This document shows positions 1-8,828 of a stretch of 64,000 nt of DNA, piece by piece. The notes under the pieces are model-generated. The model was not told where the DNA came from. It saw nothing but the letters and a program-made list of their open reading frames with translations, and did no database searches. Position 1 is the stretch's first letter. The number at the start of each line of letters is the position of its first letter. The DNA is taken from positions 1,426,001 through 1,490,000 of the forward strand of contig CAVZKG010000001.1 of assembly GCA_963775805.1 (NCBI GenBank), given 5' to 3'. The translations under genes were made by a program, and so were the position numbers. This DNA is from JAFAMB01 sp963775805. GTDB lineage: Bacteria > Verrucomicrobiota > Verrucomicrobiia > Chthoniobacterales > JAFAMB01.

Positions 1-1012
1 TGTCGAAATCCCAAAAGTTTTGTAGAAGGTTAACGACACGCGCTTCCTCCATTCCTTCGTGTACAAACCGATGGCCGAGCAATAGCGAGGGATAACACAT
101 TAACGTGTGTGCTGCATTCGATAGACGTCCTTTAACCGCTTCAAAGGCGGCCACATCGCTTCGAAATTCGACTCCACCCAGTTCTAACTCCGGGCGGCCA
201 TCGCAGAATTTATCCTCGATTACCCACTTGGTATAGGGTTCGCAGCTTGCCGGTAAAAGGTCATTGATTCCACTGGAGGCATTGATCCGCTGCTTTTCTT
301 CCTCGAGCACCTGCGGGGCTATGCGATCCACCATACTGTTCGGAAACGCTCCGTTTTCTTCTATCCAGGTGGCCAGGCCGGGAGAGACTGCGCGCGCGAA
401 GGATACAATTGCACGACGTGCTGTATCTCCGTTGCTGCGAAGGTTGTCGCAAGAGACCACTGTAAAAGGCTTGAGACCGGCTCTGCGCCGAGCTTCCAAG
501 CCGAAAACAATGTATCCGAAGACGGAGCGTGGCGGGGAATTTGAAAGGTCATGCCTGACGTCAGTCTGATCTAAACGGAACTCGCCGGTTGTTTCATCGA
601 TGTTGTAACCACCTTCTGTAATAGTTAGTGAAACGATCCGAGTCGTAGGCTCAGCAAGTCGGTCTAATACGCGCTGCGGGCTTTCCGGAGCATGCAAATA
701 CTCTGCCATGGCTCCAACTATTCTCGTATCCATCGACATGTCCGATTGTAATTCCGTAACGGTATAAAGGTTGTCTTGAAGTCGGTAAGCTGCGGTCTTT
801 TGCCGCGCATTCGACAATCCCACGCCCGAAATCCCCCAGTGTTCGTTGCCGGGGAAGTGCAGGCATTCTTCGATCGCGGTGGCTTGATGGACGCGATGAA
901 AATTACCCACTCCGAAGTGGACGATTCCCGGTCGAAGTTTACTCCGATCATAATCCGGAATGCGGACATCTGATCTGAGTGATCGTAGAGTTTTGTTGCG
1001 AAGATCGATCAT
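1..1012 (-). CDS. Mannitol 2-dehydrogenase family protein (3' part outside window)
   Basis: Polyol/hexuronate NAD-dependent oxidoreductase that would oxidise mannitol (or a related polyol) to fructose in the cytoplasm. The frame is open from an ATG at 1012 to the left edge (337 residues seen; the family is about 480-500). Visible family signatures are the N-terminal nucleotide-binding stretch GIVHFGVGNFHR (residues 29-40), TITEGGYN, SCDNL, FPNSMVDRIAP and, near the edge, SNAAHTLMCYPSLLLGHRF. The last contains the helix of the catalytic C-terminal domain; its catalytic lysine region lies just before or around it. It shares direction with the sugar-binding protein gene upstream, 95 bases away, so the two are probably one transcript. 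Mannonate/fructuronate/arabinitol oxidoreductases belong to the same family, so the exact substrate is not fixed by sequence. Confidence 0.9.
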   Translation of the reverse strand, partial: MIDLRNKTLRSLRSDVRIPDYDRSKLRPGIVHFGVGNFHRVHQATAIEECLHFPGNEHWGISGVGLSNARQKTAAYRLQDNLYTVTELQSDMSMDTRIVGAMAEYLHAPESPQRVLDRLAEPTTRIVSLTITEGGYNIDETTGEFRLDQTDVRHDLSNSPPRSVFGYIVFGLEARRRAGLKPFTVVSCDNLRSNGDTARRAIVSFARAVSPGLATWIEENGAFPNSMVDRIAPQVLEEEKQRINASSGINDLLPASCEPYTKWVIEDKFCDGRPELELGGVEFRSDVAAFEAVKGRLSNAAHTLMCYPSLLLGHRFVHEGMEEARVVNLLQNFWDFD

Positions 1013-1107
1013 GTCATTCCGATCCAACGTGAAAGAGAATGAAGACACGCCGGCTGCAGGACTGTTTTTTTGTTGTGAGGGCGCCTCGAAGTGGTTCCTC
1101 GGAAATT

Positions 1108-2103
1108 TTACTCTGGTGAGTTCCAGCCCTTGTACTGACCAACATTTTCCCGAGTCACGAGAGTAGAAGGAACGAGGGTCAACTTGTTATCCGGTTTTTT
1201 GCCGTTTATCAGGTCAACTCCAATTTTCACAGCTAGCTTTGGCAGGAGATGGAAGTCCTGGCTCGATGAACTCTCAATTTGTGCGAACTTTGGGTCCTTT
1301 AGGGCCGCTTCGATGTCCGGGGAGCCGTCTACCGATGAAATAAAGAAGTCCTTGCGACCAGCTTGTTGCGCGGCCAGAGCGGTGCCGATTGCTTGCGGAT
1401 CATTAATCGTGAAGATTGCATCGATCTTTGGGAACCGCGTCAGATAACCTTCAGCGACGGCCAACCCACCATCACGAGAGCCCTTTCCGTCCTGATCATC
1501 CGAGAGAATCTTAATTCCCGGATATTTGGCTAACACTTGCTTGACACCCTCAACACGGTCGATCACGGCAGAGACCTGCGGCCCGTTTTCGATAACGATA
1601 TCGCCTTTGCCTTTCAGTTTGTCGGCTATGTATTGTCCAGCGATTGTTCCGGCCTGAACGTTGTCTGTTGTTACCGCAGCGTCGGCGCCTTCGGCGACGG
1701 TATCAACCGCCACCACGGGAATTCCAGCAGCCTGAGCTTTTTTGATCGCGGGTGAAATTGCTTTCGGATCGCCTGGATTAAGGATGATGAAATCGACCCC
1801 TGCAGCAATGAAATTATCGATCTGCGTAAATTGCTTTCCGAGGTCATAATCATAACCTAGAACGGCGACGTTGACGTTTGGGTTAATCTTCTTCAATTCG
1901 GCGGTTGCGACATTAGCGATCAAGACAAACCCAGGATTGCCCAATGAGCCGAGGGATATGCCAACAGATTTCACCTCTTTGGCAAAAACAGGGCCGCAGA
2001 AACTGGTGATGGCCATTGCTCCGAATAAAGGGACAAATATGTGGCGGTTTCGGAGCGAACTGAACAGCAGGGATAAAACAGGGGAGATGTGACTTTGTTT
2101 CAT
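1108..2103 (-). CDS. Periplasmic sugar-binding protein of an ABC transporter (RbsB-like)
   Basis: Solute-binding protein of the ribose/galactose type (Peripla_BP_4 fold), expected to hand a sugar or polyol to an inner-membrane ABC permease. It has 331 residues with an N-terminal Sec signal peptide (hydrophobic stretch about residues 20-40, probable cleavage after VFA). Typical features follow: GISLGSLGNPGF at the start of the first lobe, DFIILNPGDP, GIPVVAVDT, and the hinge region DAIFTINDPQAIGTALA in the second lobe. No permease or ATPase gene is seen next to it. It lies head to tail with the mannitol dehydrogenase gene and its 5' end faces a 20-bp perfect palindrome 62 bases upstream. Confidence 0.88.
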   Translation of the reverse strand: MKQSHISPVLSLLFSSLRNRHIFVPLFGAMAITSFCGPVFAKEVKSVGISLGSLGNPGFVLIANVATAELKKINPNVNVAVLGYDYDLGKQFTQIDNFIAAGVDFIILNPGDPKAISPAIKKAQAAGIPVVAVDTVAEGADAAVTTDNVQAGTIAGQYIADKLKGKGDIVIENGPQVSAVIDRVEGVKQVLAKYPGIKILSDDQDGKGSRDGGLAVAEGYLTRFPKIDAIFTINDPQAIGTALAAQQAGRKDFFISSVDGSPDIEAALKDPKFAQIESSSSQDFHLLPKLAVKIGVDLINGKKPDNKLTLVPSTLVTRENVGQYKGWNSPE

Positions 2104-2165
2104 GGGGGAATTTGGTTGTTTGGATTTTAGAAAGAGAACAGCGCGAATAATCTATGCACAGAGAC

Positions 2166-2185
2166 AACCGCTTGCGCAAGCGGTT
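2166..2185. promoter_or_regulatory. LacI-type operator, 20-bp perfect palindrome
   Basis: AACCGCTTGCGCAAGCGGTT is a perfect 20-bp palindrome with the central CpG typical of LacI/GalR-family operators. It lies 62 bases upstream of the sugar-binding protein start (minus strand), where it could block a promoter. The same 14-bp core recurs at 2401-2414. The regulator is not in this part of the window. Confidence 0.65.
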
Positions 2186-2395
2186 TTATACAATTTTTTA
2201 AAAATGCTTGGATTCGTGACAAATCAGATGGTTACCGCGATCTCAGGCGTTAACACGATCAGGCGTCCGATACACTACTGGAGCACTTCCGTTCGAATTT
2301 ACCCGCGTGCGATCCTGCCCTCCAGAGAAGCCGAAATCTGGTCGCGAAGTTACGTCCGCAGGCGATTTTTAGCGGGCCGAATTCATCTTTCTTAA

Positions 2396-2419
2396 ACAAG
2401 CGCTTGCGCAAGCGATTGT
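2396..2419. promoter_or_regulatory. Second copy of the LacI-type operator
   Basis: The core CGCTTGCGCAAGCG (2401-2414) is identical to the one at 2166-2185 and is flanked by a further inverted ACAA/TTGT, so the dyad spans 24 bp with one mismatched pair. Two identical operators 230 bases apart in a divergent intergenic region fit DNA-looping control of both flanking transcripts by one LacI-family repressor. Confidence 0.6.
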
Positions 2420-2763
2420 TTCATGGTTTTAGTTGTGCCGCGGCCCCCTTCTCTTGCGAGCATCGTTGTCGTGAAAAGTTGCCCCCCCCAAGATCCTGCT
2501 GCCCCTTGGAGCTGATCTGAACCGAGCCGCTGCACAAAAACGCAAACTCCAAACAATTAAACTGACGCCCGATCCCGGATGAGCGGAACCGCCTGCGTAA
2601 ACTGTGACGCGCCTTTGACCCTCGGAGTTGTAAGAGGTCATCAGATGTGCTGCGCCGCAGAACCTCGGCAAGTTCAGCCGAGTCATTTTGCGAACTCGGA
2701 CAGCTTATACCTATCGTCGCGTTAGGTGATCACGAACACTCAAACCTCTAGCCTGATCCTCCC
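2420..2763. other. Intergenic region upstream of the second binding protein
   Basis: No gene is supported here. The stretch is the right half of a 660-base divergent spacer between two sugar-binding protein genes. It holds no clear Shine-Dalgarno site before 2764 and no second palindrome. Confidence 0.5.
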
Positions 2764-4077
2764 ATGAAATATCGTCTCCTCGCTTTTTTCGTATCGCTCC
2801 TTTTCGCGGCAACTGTCGCTAGGGCGCAGCAAACATCGGTTACTATCTCGGCGGTTAACAACCCTGATATGCTGGAGCTCAAAAAACTCTCTACCAAGTT
2901 TTTAGAGAAAAATCCGGATATTAGCCTGAACTGGGTAATCGTAGAAGAAAATATCCTCCGCCAGCGGATTACAACGGATATTACCACCGGGAGCGGCCAG
3001 TATGATCTGGTGTTTCTCGGTTTGTATGAAGCGCCTATCTTCGCCAAACGTGGTTGGCTGCAGCCGATCGGCGATTTGCCAGCCGATTATGATATAGAAG
3101 ACGTCTTCAAGTCGCTCCGAGACGGCCTTTCGTATGACGGCAAGTTGGTTGCCTTACCATTCTACGGCGAGAGTTCGTTTCTCATGTATCGCAAAGATCT
3201 GTTCGAGCAGAAGGGGCTGAAAATGCCAGATCAACCCACTTATGACGATATAGCGAAGTTTGCTGCCGCCCTGAATGACAAAGAGCATGGTTTCTACGGC
3301 ATAGCTCTGCGTGGTCAGCCCGGTTGGGGTGAAAACATGGCCACGGTGAATACGATGGCCAATACTTTTGGCGCCACCTGGTTCGATATGCAGTGGCATC
3401 CTACGCTCGATACCCCCGCCTGGAAGAACGCCTTGTCCTTCTACGTTGACCTGGTGAAAAAGTATGGTCCACCCGGGGTTACTGCCAACGGCTTCAATGA
3501 GAATCTGACACTGTTTGGCAGCGGCAAAGCCGCCATGTGGATCGATGCCACGGTGGCAGGCGGTATCCTGGAAAATCCTAAGCAATCGCAAGTCGTGGGC
3601 AAAGTCGGTTATGCGCTGGCGCCGATTGCGGTTACGCCTAACGGTTCGCATTGGCTTTGGTCTTGGGCTTTTGCCGTTCCGGCAAAAGCTAAGAACTCTG
3701 AAGGGGCCAAGAAATTCGCGGAGTGGGCGACCTCTAAGCAATACATTCAATTGGTAGCGGACGATCTCGGCTGGGCTTCCGTGCCGCCCGGCACCCGCAA
3801 ATCGACCTACGAAGATCCTGAATATCAAAAGGCAGCTCCGTTTGCGCAAGCCACACTGAAGTCAATGCAAACCGCCGATCCGACTAACCCGTGTATCCGG
3901 CAAGTGCCTTATACCGGGATCACTTTTGTTGGTATTCCGGAGTATCAGGCGTTTGGCACGACGGTGGGTCAGAACGTCGCCGGGATTGTCGCCGGAAAGT
4001 CCACTTTGGAACAGACCTTGAAGCTGAATCAGGAACTGGTTGAGCGCGCGGCGAAACAAGCCGGGTATTTGAAGTAG
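2764..4077 (+). CDS. Sorbitol/mannitol-type ABC transporter substrate-binding protein
   Basis: Extracytoplasmic binding protein of the large SBP_bac_1 family (437 residues), most like the SmoE/MtlE type that binds sorbitol or mannitol. Residues 1-21 form a Sec signal peptide ending in ARAQ. Then come YDLVFLGLYEAPIFAKRGWLQ in the N lobe, LVALPFYGESSFLMYRKD (a hallmark stretch before the hinge), WGENMATVNTMANTFGATW, and the tryptophan-rich GSHWLWSWAFAVPA of the ligand pocket. It heads a plus-strand cluster with the polyol dehydrogenase (87 bases downstream) and xylulokinase. Transport genes for permeases and ATPase are missing in the window, so it must work with proteins encoded elsewhere. Confidence 0.88.
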   Translation: MKYRLLAFFVSLLFAATVARAQQTSVTISAVNNPDMLELKKLSTKFLEKNPDISLNWVIVEENILRQRITTDITTGSGQYDLVFLGLYEAPIFAKRGWLQPIGDLPADYDIEDVFKSLRDGLSYDGKLVALPFYGESSFLMYRKDLFEQKGLKMPDQPTYDDIAKFAAALNDKEHGFYGIALRGQPGWGENMATVNTMANTFGATWFDMQWHPTLDTPAWKNALSFYVDLVKKYGPPGVTANGFNENLTLFGSGKAAMWIDATVAGGILENPKQSQVVGKVGYALAPIAVTPNGSHWLWSWAFAVPAKAKNSEGAKKFAEWATSKQYIQLVADDLGWASVPPGTRKSTYEDPEYQKAAPFAQATLKSMQTADPTNPCIRQVPYTGITFVGIPEYQAFGTTVGQNVAGIVAGKSTLEQTLKLNQELVERAAKQAGYLK

Positions 4078-4163
4078 GAGTTCAGGACCTGAGAAGTCCA
4101 CACTAGCCAAATCCATAAGAACATCATGTTAAACAAAGAAACTATCAAAAGAACCCATGCCCT

Positions 4164-5204
4164 ATGGAAGCATTAGTCCTGGAACGAAAAGGCGAGTTGT
4201 CACTCCGAGAAATCGATTTGCCGGTAACAGTTGGCCCGCATGATGTGAAGATTGCAATTCACACGGTCGGGATCTGCGGCAGCGACGTCCATTACTACGA
4301 ATACGGAAAGATTGGGCCATTCGTGGTGAATACGCCGATGGTGCTGGGGCACGAAGCTGCCGGCACGGTGGTTGAAGTGGGAAGCCAGGTAAAACATCTG
4401 AGCGTTGGCGATCGGGTTTGTATGGAGCCTGGTATCCCGGATCCGAATAGCCGTGCCAGCCGGCTTGGCATTTATAATTTGGATCCGGCCGTCCGTTTTT
4501 GGGCGACTCCTCCTGTTCATGGATGTCTCACCCCCTTTGTGGTGCATCCGGCGGCTTATACCTTCCGATTACCGGACAATATCAGCTTCGCCGAGGGCGC
4601 AATGGTGGAACCGTTAGCCGTTGGGGTGCAGGCTGCGGTGAAGGCAAAAATTAAGCCGGGCGACGTCGCCGTGGTTATGGGGGCAGGTCCAATTGGGAAT
4701 GTGACGGCACTCGCCGCCTCGGCCGCCGGCTGTAGTAAAATTGTGATGACCGATGTTCAGCAACCTAAACTCGATCTGGCGGCGAAACTTGGACCAATCC
4801 GGTCAGTAAACCTGACAAAAGAAAATCTGCGTGAAGTCGTCGATGATCTGACTGAAGGCTGGGGAGCAGACATCGTCTTCGAAGCGAGCGGCGCGCCGTC
4901 GGCCATCAAAACGGTCCATGAACCGTTGTGCCCCGGCGGGCGGATTGTGTCGATCGGTCTACCGATACAGCCTGTGCCGATCGATGTGGGGGCGTTGAGC
5001 CCGAAAGCACCGTCCATCGAATTCGTGTTCCGATACGCTAATGTGTTTCCGCGCGCCTTAGCCTTGATGTCCTCCGGCAAGATCGATGTGAAACCGTTGA
5101 TCAACCGGACATTTGGATTTCGCGAAAGTATCGACGCGTTCAACTTTGCGCTGCACCTGCCACCGGACTGCGTTAAAGCCCAAATTCAGCTCGCTGGTAA
5201 ATAG
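4164..5204 (+). CDS. Zinc-dependent xylitol/sorbitol dehydrogenase
   Basis: Medium-chain dehydrogenase/reductase, 346 residues, that should oxidise xylitol to D-xylulose (or sorbitol to fructose) with NAD in the cytoplasm. The catalytic zinc ligands are visible in GICGSDVHYYEYG (Cys) and GHEAAG (His-Glu). The Rossmann fold has VVMGAGPIGN. The loop that carries four structural-zinc cysteines in many relatives is replaced by GIPDPNSRASRLGIYN, as in the xylitol dehydrogenase branch that lacks structural zinc. Twenty-one bases separate it from xylulokinase, which would phosphorylate its product, so xylitol is the favoured substrate by context. Confidence 0.88.
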   Translation: MEALVLERKGELSLREIDLPVTVGPHDVKIAIHTVGICGSDVHYYEYGKIGPFVVNTPMVLGHEAAGTVVEVGSQVKHLSVGDRVCMEPGIPDPNSRASRLGIYNLDPAVRFWATPPVHGCLTPFVVHPAAYTFRLPDNISFAEGAMVEPLAVGVQAAVKAKIKPGDVAVVMGAGPIGNVTALAASAAGCSKIVMTDVQQPKLDLAAKLGPIRSVNLTKENLREVVDDLTEGWGADIVFEASGAPSAIKTVHEPLCPGGRIVSIGLPIQPVPIDVGALSPKAPSIEFVFRYANVFPRALALMSSGKIDVKPLINRTFGFRESIDAFNFALHLPPDCVKAQIQLAGK

Positions 5205-5225
5205 ATCGTACGAACCAACAGAAGG

Positions 5226-6701
5226 ATGAGTAGCCTGCTAGGTATAGATCTCGGCACTTCGAGTGTGAAGGTGGTTGTCTTCGATGTGGAGGGCGCATTG
5301 AAGGGTGTCGGAATGGCGGAGTATCCGATTCTTACGCCGCGTCTAGGATATGCGGAACAGGACCCCGAGCAATGGTGGCGGGCGACAATAATTGCTGTTA
5401 GGGAAGCAGTTGAAAAAGCGGGCCGCCCAGAGATTCTGGGCATTGGCTTCTCCGGTCAAATGCATGGGTTGGTATTGCTCGACCAGAGAAAAGACGTGGT
5501 GCGGTCCGCGATTATTTGGGCTGATCAACGAAGTGCAGATTTATTGTCCGAACTAAAAGAACGCGTCGGTCTATCTCTTCTGGCCCAACAATGCGGGACA
5601 GCGCCTACAACTGGTTTTCTGATTGCATCGTTATATTGGCTGCAAAGATTTGAGACCGAGACGCTTGAACGGGCGGCGACGTTTTTGATGCCGAAAGACT
5701 TTCTCCGTTTCAAGTTGACCGGCGACCTTGGGACCGACGAGACTGATGCAGCAGGGAGCGGTATTTTTCACGTCGGCCGGCGCATGTGGGCAGATGATGT
5801 GATAGCGCGGTTGGGGTTGCCGAGATTACTTTTTCCAAAGGTATACGCCTCAGCGGATGTTGTAGGCACCTTGACCCGGGAAGCCGCGAATGAGCTGGGA
5901 TTGCAACAGGGCATACCTGTCTCAGCGGGGTGCGCTGATCAGCCTGCGCAGGCAGTGGGAAATGGGCTAATCGATCCTCCTATGGGTTCGGTCACCATAG
6001 GTACTGGGGGCCAAGTCTTTGTTCCATTAACCCATCCGCTCATCGATTCAGCTCTTCGGATTCATACATTTTGTCACGCTCCACAAACGAAGTGGTACTT
6101 GCTAGGTGCAATGCTATCTGCCGGCATGGCCTTGAGATGGCTTCGCGTTATCCTGGGAAGGGAGAAAGTTTCATATGAAGAGTTGGTTCTTCTTGCTTCT
6201 GAAGTCGAACCTGGGTCAGAGGGACTATTTTTTCTCCCATATCTTGTTGGGGAGCGCTCTCCGCTCATGGATCCTAAAGCCAAGGCAGGATTTATCGGAT
6301 TAGCTCTGCGTCACGGCCCTGGACACTTGGTACGGGCACTTTTGGAGGGAGTGGCTTTCGCTCTTCGTCAGATAGTGGATACCATGGTAGCCACTGGCGC
6401 TGATCTGACAAAGCTTGTTGCGTCGGGCAATGGACTGGCAAACCCGATTTGGCGTCAAATTATCGCCGACATCTTGAATCGACCGCTGTGCCAAGGAACG
6501 GGCGAGCGAGCCTCTGAAAGAGCTGGAGTGGGAGCGGCGATGATCGCCGGAATCGGAAGTGGCATTTTCGATGGATATCAAGATGCACAAAAGCTAGCTC
6601 CCATATTTAACGTGGTGACCGAGCCAAACCGAAACACGGCCGCTTTTTACGAAGCTCACTACAAAAGCTACCTGGAATTTTATCCCAAATTGAAGAGTTA
6701 G
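5226..6701 (+). CDS. xylB: Xylulokinase
   Basis: FGGY-family kinase of 491 residues, the normal length, that converts D-xylulose to xylulose 5-phosphate for the pentose phosphate pathway. The N-terminal phosphate loop is DLGTSSVK (residues 8-15), SGQMHGLV follows at 76-83, and AGCADQPAQAVGNG holds the putative catalytic aspartate. The C-terminal half shows GTGGQVFVP and GVAFALRQIVD with the ASGNGLANPIWRQI signature. It is the last gene of the plus-strand polyol operon. The start at 5226 gives the MSSLLGIDLG beginning expected for the family. Confidence 0.92.
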   Translation: MSSLLGIDLGTSSVKVVVFDVEGALKGVGMAEYPILTPRLGYAEQDPEQWWRATIIAVREAVEKAGRPEILGIGFSGQMHGLVLLDQRKDVVRSAIIWADQRSADLLSELKERVGLSLLAQQCGTAPTTGFLIASLYWLQRFETETLERAATFLMPKDFLRFKLTGDLGTDETDAAGSGIFHVGRRMWADDVIARLGLPRLLFPKVYASADVVGTLTREAANELGLQQGIPVSAGCADQPAQAVGNGLIDPPMGSVTIGTGGQVFVPLTHPLIDSALRIHTFCHAPQTKWYLLGAMLSAGMALRWLRVILGREKVSYEELVLLASEVEPGSEGLFFLPYLVGERSPLMDPKAKAGFIGLALRHGPGHLVRALLEGVAFALRQIVDTMVATGADLTKLVASGNGLANPIWRQIIADILNRPLCQGTGERASERAGVGAAMIAGIGSGIFDGYQDAQKLAPIFNVVTEPNRNTAAFYEAHYKSYLEFYPKLKS

Positions 6702-6943
6702 AGAGCGATTTGATGTCAAAACGAAATCACCTTCATGCTAGTTCTCACCTCGAACCTCTTTAAGCTCGCTTACGGGACCAACTGGAACAGTTCGACTTCC
6801 GACCGCCAGGAAAACAGTTTGTGGACGAGTACGCGAAGCTTATTGCCGACAATAGCGAGAATCTTGGAGCAGAGGGTCAGTTGCCTCTCGTTCGCGAGAC
6901 GCTCTCCAGAAAAATTGCGTGTTCTGGTTGGCCGAGCACACAC
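6702..6943. other. Spacer between xylB and the phosphofructokinase remnant
   Basis: About 240 bases with no recognisable gene. Short open frames run through it, but none gives a family match I know. Confidence 0.4.
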
Positions 6944-8169
6944 ATGATAACGCCCGCTCCCGCTGATTTTGAGGTTGCGACCCTTGGATCATGCACGATC
7001 CAATCAGCAGATACGGCGTTCCCAAGATCTACGGAATCCGCTGTGGCTACGAGGGCCTGATCAAGGATTACGGGCACCCACTCGCGGAGCTGACTCCTGA
7101 CGCCGTAAGGAATATCTACACAATCGGAGGGAGCATTCTAGGGACATCGCGAGGTCCGCAAGATCCAGTCAAGATCGTAGAAACGCTCTGCGAATTGAAC
7201 GTTAACGTTCTATTTATAATCGGCGGTGACGGAACCCTGCGCGGAGCAAACCGTATTGCCGCTGAATCGCAGCGGCGCAATCACGCGATATCGATAGTGG
7301 GTATTCCCAAAACTATCGACAACGATATACTGTTTACGGACAAAAGCTTCGGCTACGAAACAGCCTGTGCGGCGGCTGCGCAGGCCACCAGAGTTGCGCA
7401 TACCGAAGCGTGCACTGTTCGTAACGGGATCGGTATGGTCAAATTAATGGGCCGCAATTCCGGATTTATTGCGTGCTCTGCGGCTCTTGCCACAAATGAA
7501 GCAGACTTCGTCCTTATTCCCGAAGTATCATTTGGCCTCGAAGGCGAGAATGGATTGCTGGAAGCGTTGCATCGATGCATTGTTAGCAAAGGTAATTCAC
7601 GAATCGTTGTTGCGGAGGGGGCCGGCCAGGAATTGTTCAACGATTCGATCGAAGCTACCGATCCATCGGGTAATATTTTGTTGAAGGACATTGGATTGCT
7701 CCTCAAGAACCGTATCGAGAAACATTTTAAGGAACGGTCTCTTGACGTAAGGTTCAAATATATCGACCCGAGTTACATGATTAGGGGAGTACCCGCCAAT
7801 CCCCAAGACAGCATCTATTGCGCGCAGCTGGCACAGAACGCTGTTCATGCCGCAATGGCCGGCAAAACAGGAGTGGCCATAGGACGCTGGCATGGACATT
7901 ATGTTCATGTGCCAATCGGCCTTGCTGTTTCAGGACGCAAGCAGGTCGATACCAAGGGGGGATCTCTGGCATTCGCTGATAGAAGCAACCGGCCAGTCAC
8001 CAAAGTTCTTTTAGTCAGCGCGTTGGCTGTGATCTACGGACGAAGGCCTAAGCTCAAAATCCAATCGACGAAACGAGATAGCAGCGATGTCACATGCTCC
8101 CTGGCAAACGCAGTGTTGAAATCCAAAGCTTTTGGCCTTTTGACCACGACTATTGCCGGTCCGCCTTAA
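6944..8169 (+). pseudogene. 6-phosphofructokinase with an internal deletion near the N-terminus
   Basis: The body (from about 7008) is an ATP-type group III 6-phosphofructokinase that would make fructose 1,6-bisphosphate: YGVPKIYGIRCGYEG, GGDGTLRGA, PKTIDNDI, MGRNSGFIA, IPEVSF, and IDPSYMIRG are all present. The true N-terminus seems to start at an ATG at 6944 with MITPAPADFEVATLGSC, the usual opening of this group, but in another frame. Between about 7000 and 7012 the part of the family with the GGLCPG nucleotide/phosphate loop (roughly 70-80 residues) is absent, and the join changes frame. A shortened product could start at 6991, but without that loop it should not be active. The stop TAA interleaves with the stop of the convergent RES gene (TTAA). 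Confidence 0.75.
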
Positions 8170-8828
8170 GGAAAAATGGACTCAGAAAAAGGTTGGTTTG
8201 GTACAGGCTTGGGAACCGGCATCCCGGCGACTAGCACTGCCATTTCGTCCAAGCAAACCCAGAATTCTTCCCAATCGATGAGCAATCCTGCTCGTTCGAA
8301 CTTCAAATTGCCCTGAAAGCCTCTAGGGTTGTCTTCGTCCCCTAATAGCGCCAGGCACTCGCTCCCGGAACGGCGACCCATATATCGAATTCCTTCCAGA
8401 TCCGCTGAATGCTCTATTAACGCGGCACCCCAGCGCTGAGAAAGCCCGTAGCTGGAAGTAAAACACTGCAGCGTTGCGCGAATCAGAGAAAGTGTTGGGC
8501 CGTACAGCTCAATTGTTCGCAAACCTTGCACAGCATAAATACGCCAAACGCATAGATCCGATATTTCCGCCCAAGGTATCCCCTTATTGGAACGGATCTT
8601 GTCCGCGAATATTTCCTGGAAGGCCGCGCGGATGGAACTGGCGGCGTAACATACGCCCCACCGTGCATGCGGACTGTCAAACCGGTAAATCCCCTTCCTG
8701 CTCCAAAAAAGAGGAGAAGAATACTTCGAAGCGCAAAGTCGAAACCAAACCGGTCGAATTTTCGCAGGCTTCGGCAATGCTATCTGTGCGAGATCCGCTG
8801 ACGGTTCAGGGGGGACCAACCGTTTCAA
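8166..8828 (-). CDS. RES-domain toxin
   Basis: Toxin of the RES family (220 residues), whose studied members degrade or ADP-ribosylate NAD+-linked targets and stop growth. The N-terminal half has the conserved arginine in VWFRLCASKYSSPLFW and the RFDSP then CYAASSIRAAFQE stretch with the conserved glutamate. A later GRRSGSECLALLGD matches the serine-containing end of the domain. The start overlaps the end of the antitoxin gene by 4 bases (ATGA), so the two are translationally coupled, in the usual antitoxin-first order. Confidence 0.85.
   Translation of the reverse strand: MKRLVPPEPSADLAQIALPKPAKIRPVWFRLCASKYSSPLFWSRKGIYRFDSPHARWGVCYAASSIRAAFQEIFADKIRSNKGIPWAEISDLCVWRIYAVQGLRTIELYGPTLSLIRATLQCFTSSYGLSQRWGAALIEHSADLEGIRYMGRRSGSECLALLGDEDNPRGFQGNLKFERAGLLIDWEEFWVCLDEMAVLVAGMPVPKPVPNQPFSESIFP

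Noticed and set aside
2102..2395. 97-residue plus-strand frame in the divergent spacer
   Set aside because: It runs through the 20-bp operator and the promoter region and has no protein family pattern.
3154..3849. 231-residue frame on the minus strand opposite the sorbitol-type binding protein
   Set aside because: It lies fully inside a clear gene on the other strand and has an unlikely composition (many Arg, His and Cys); a shadow frame.
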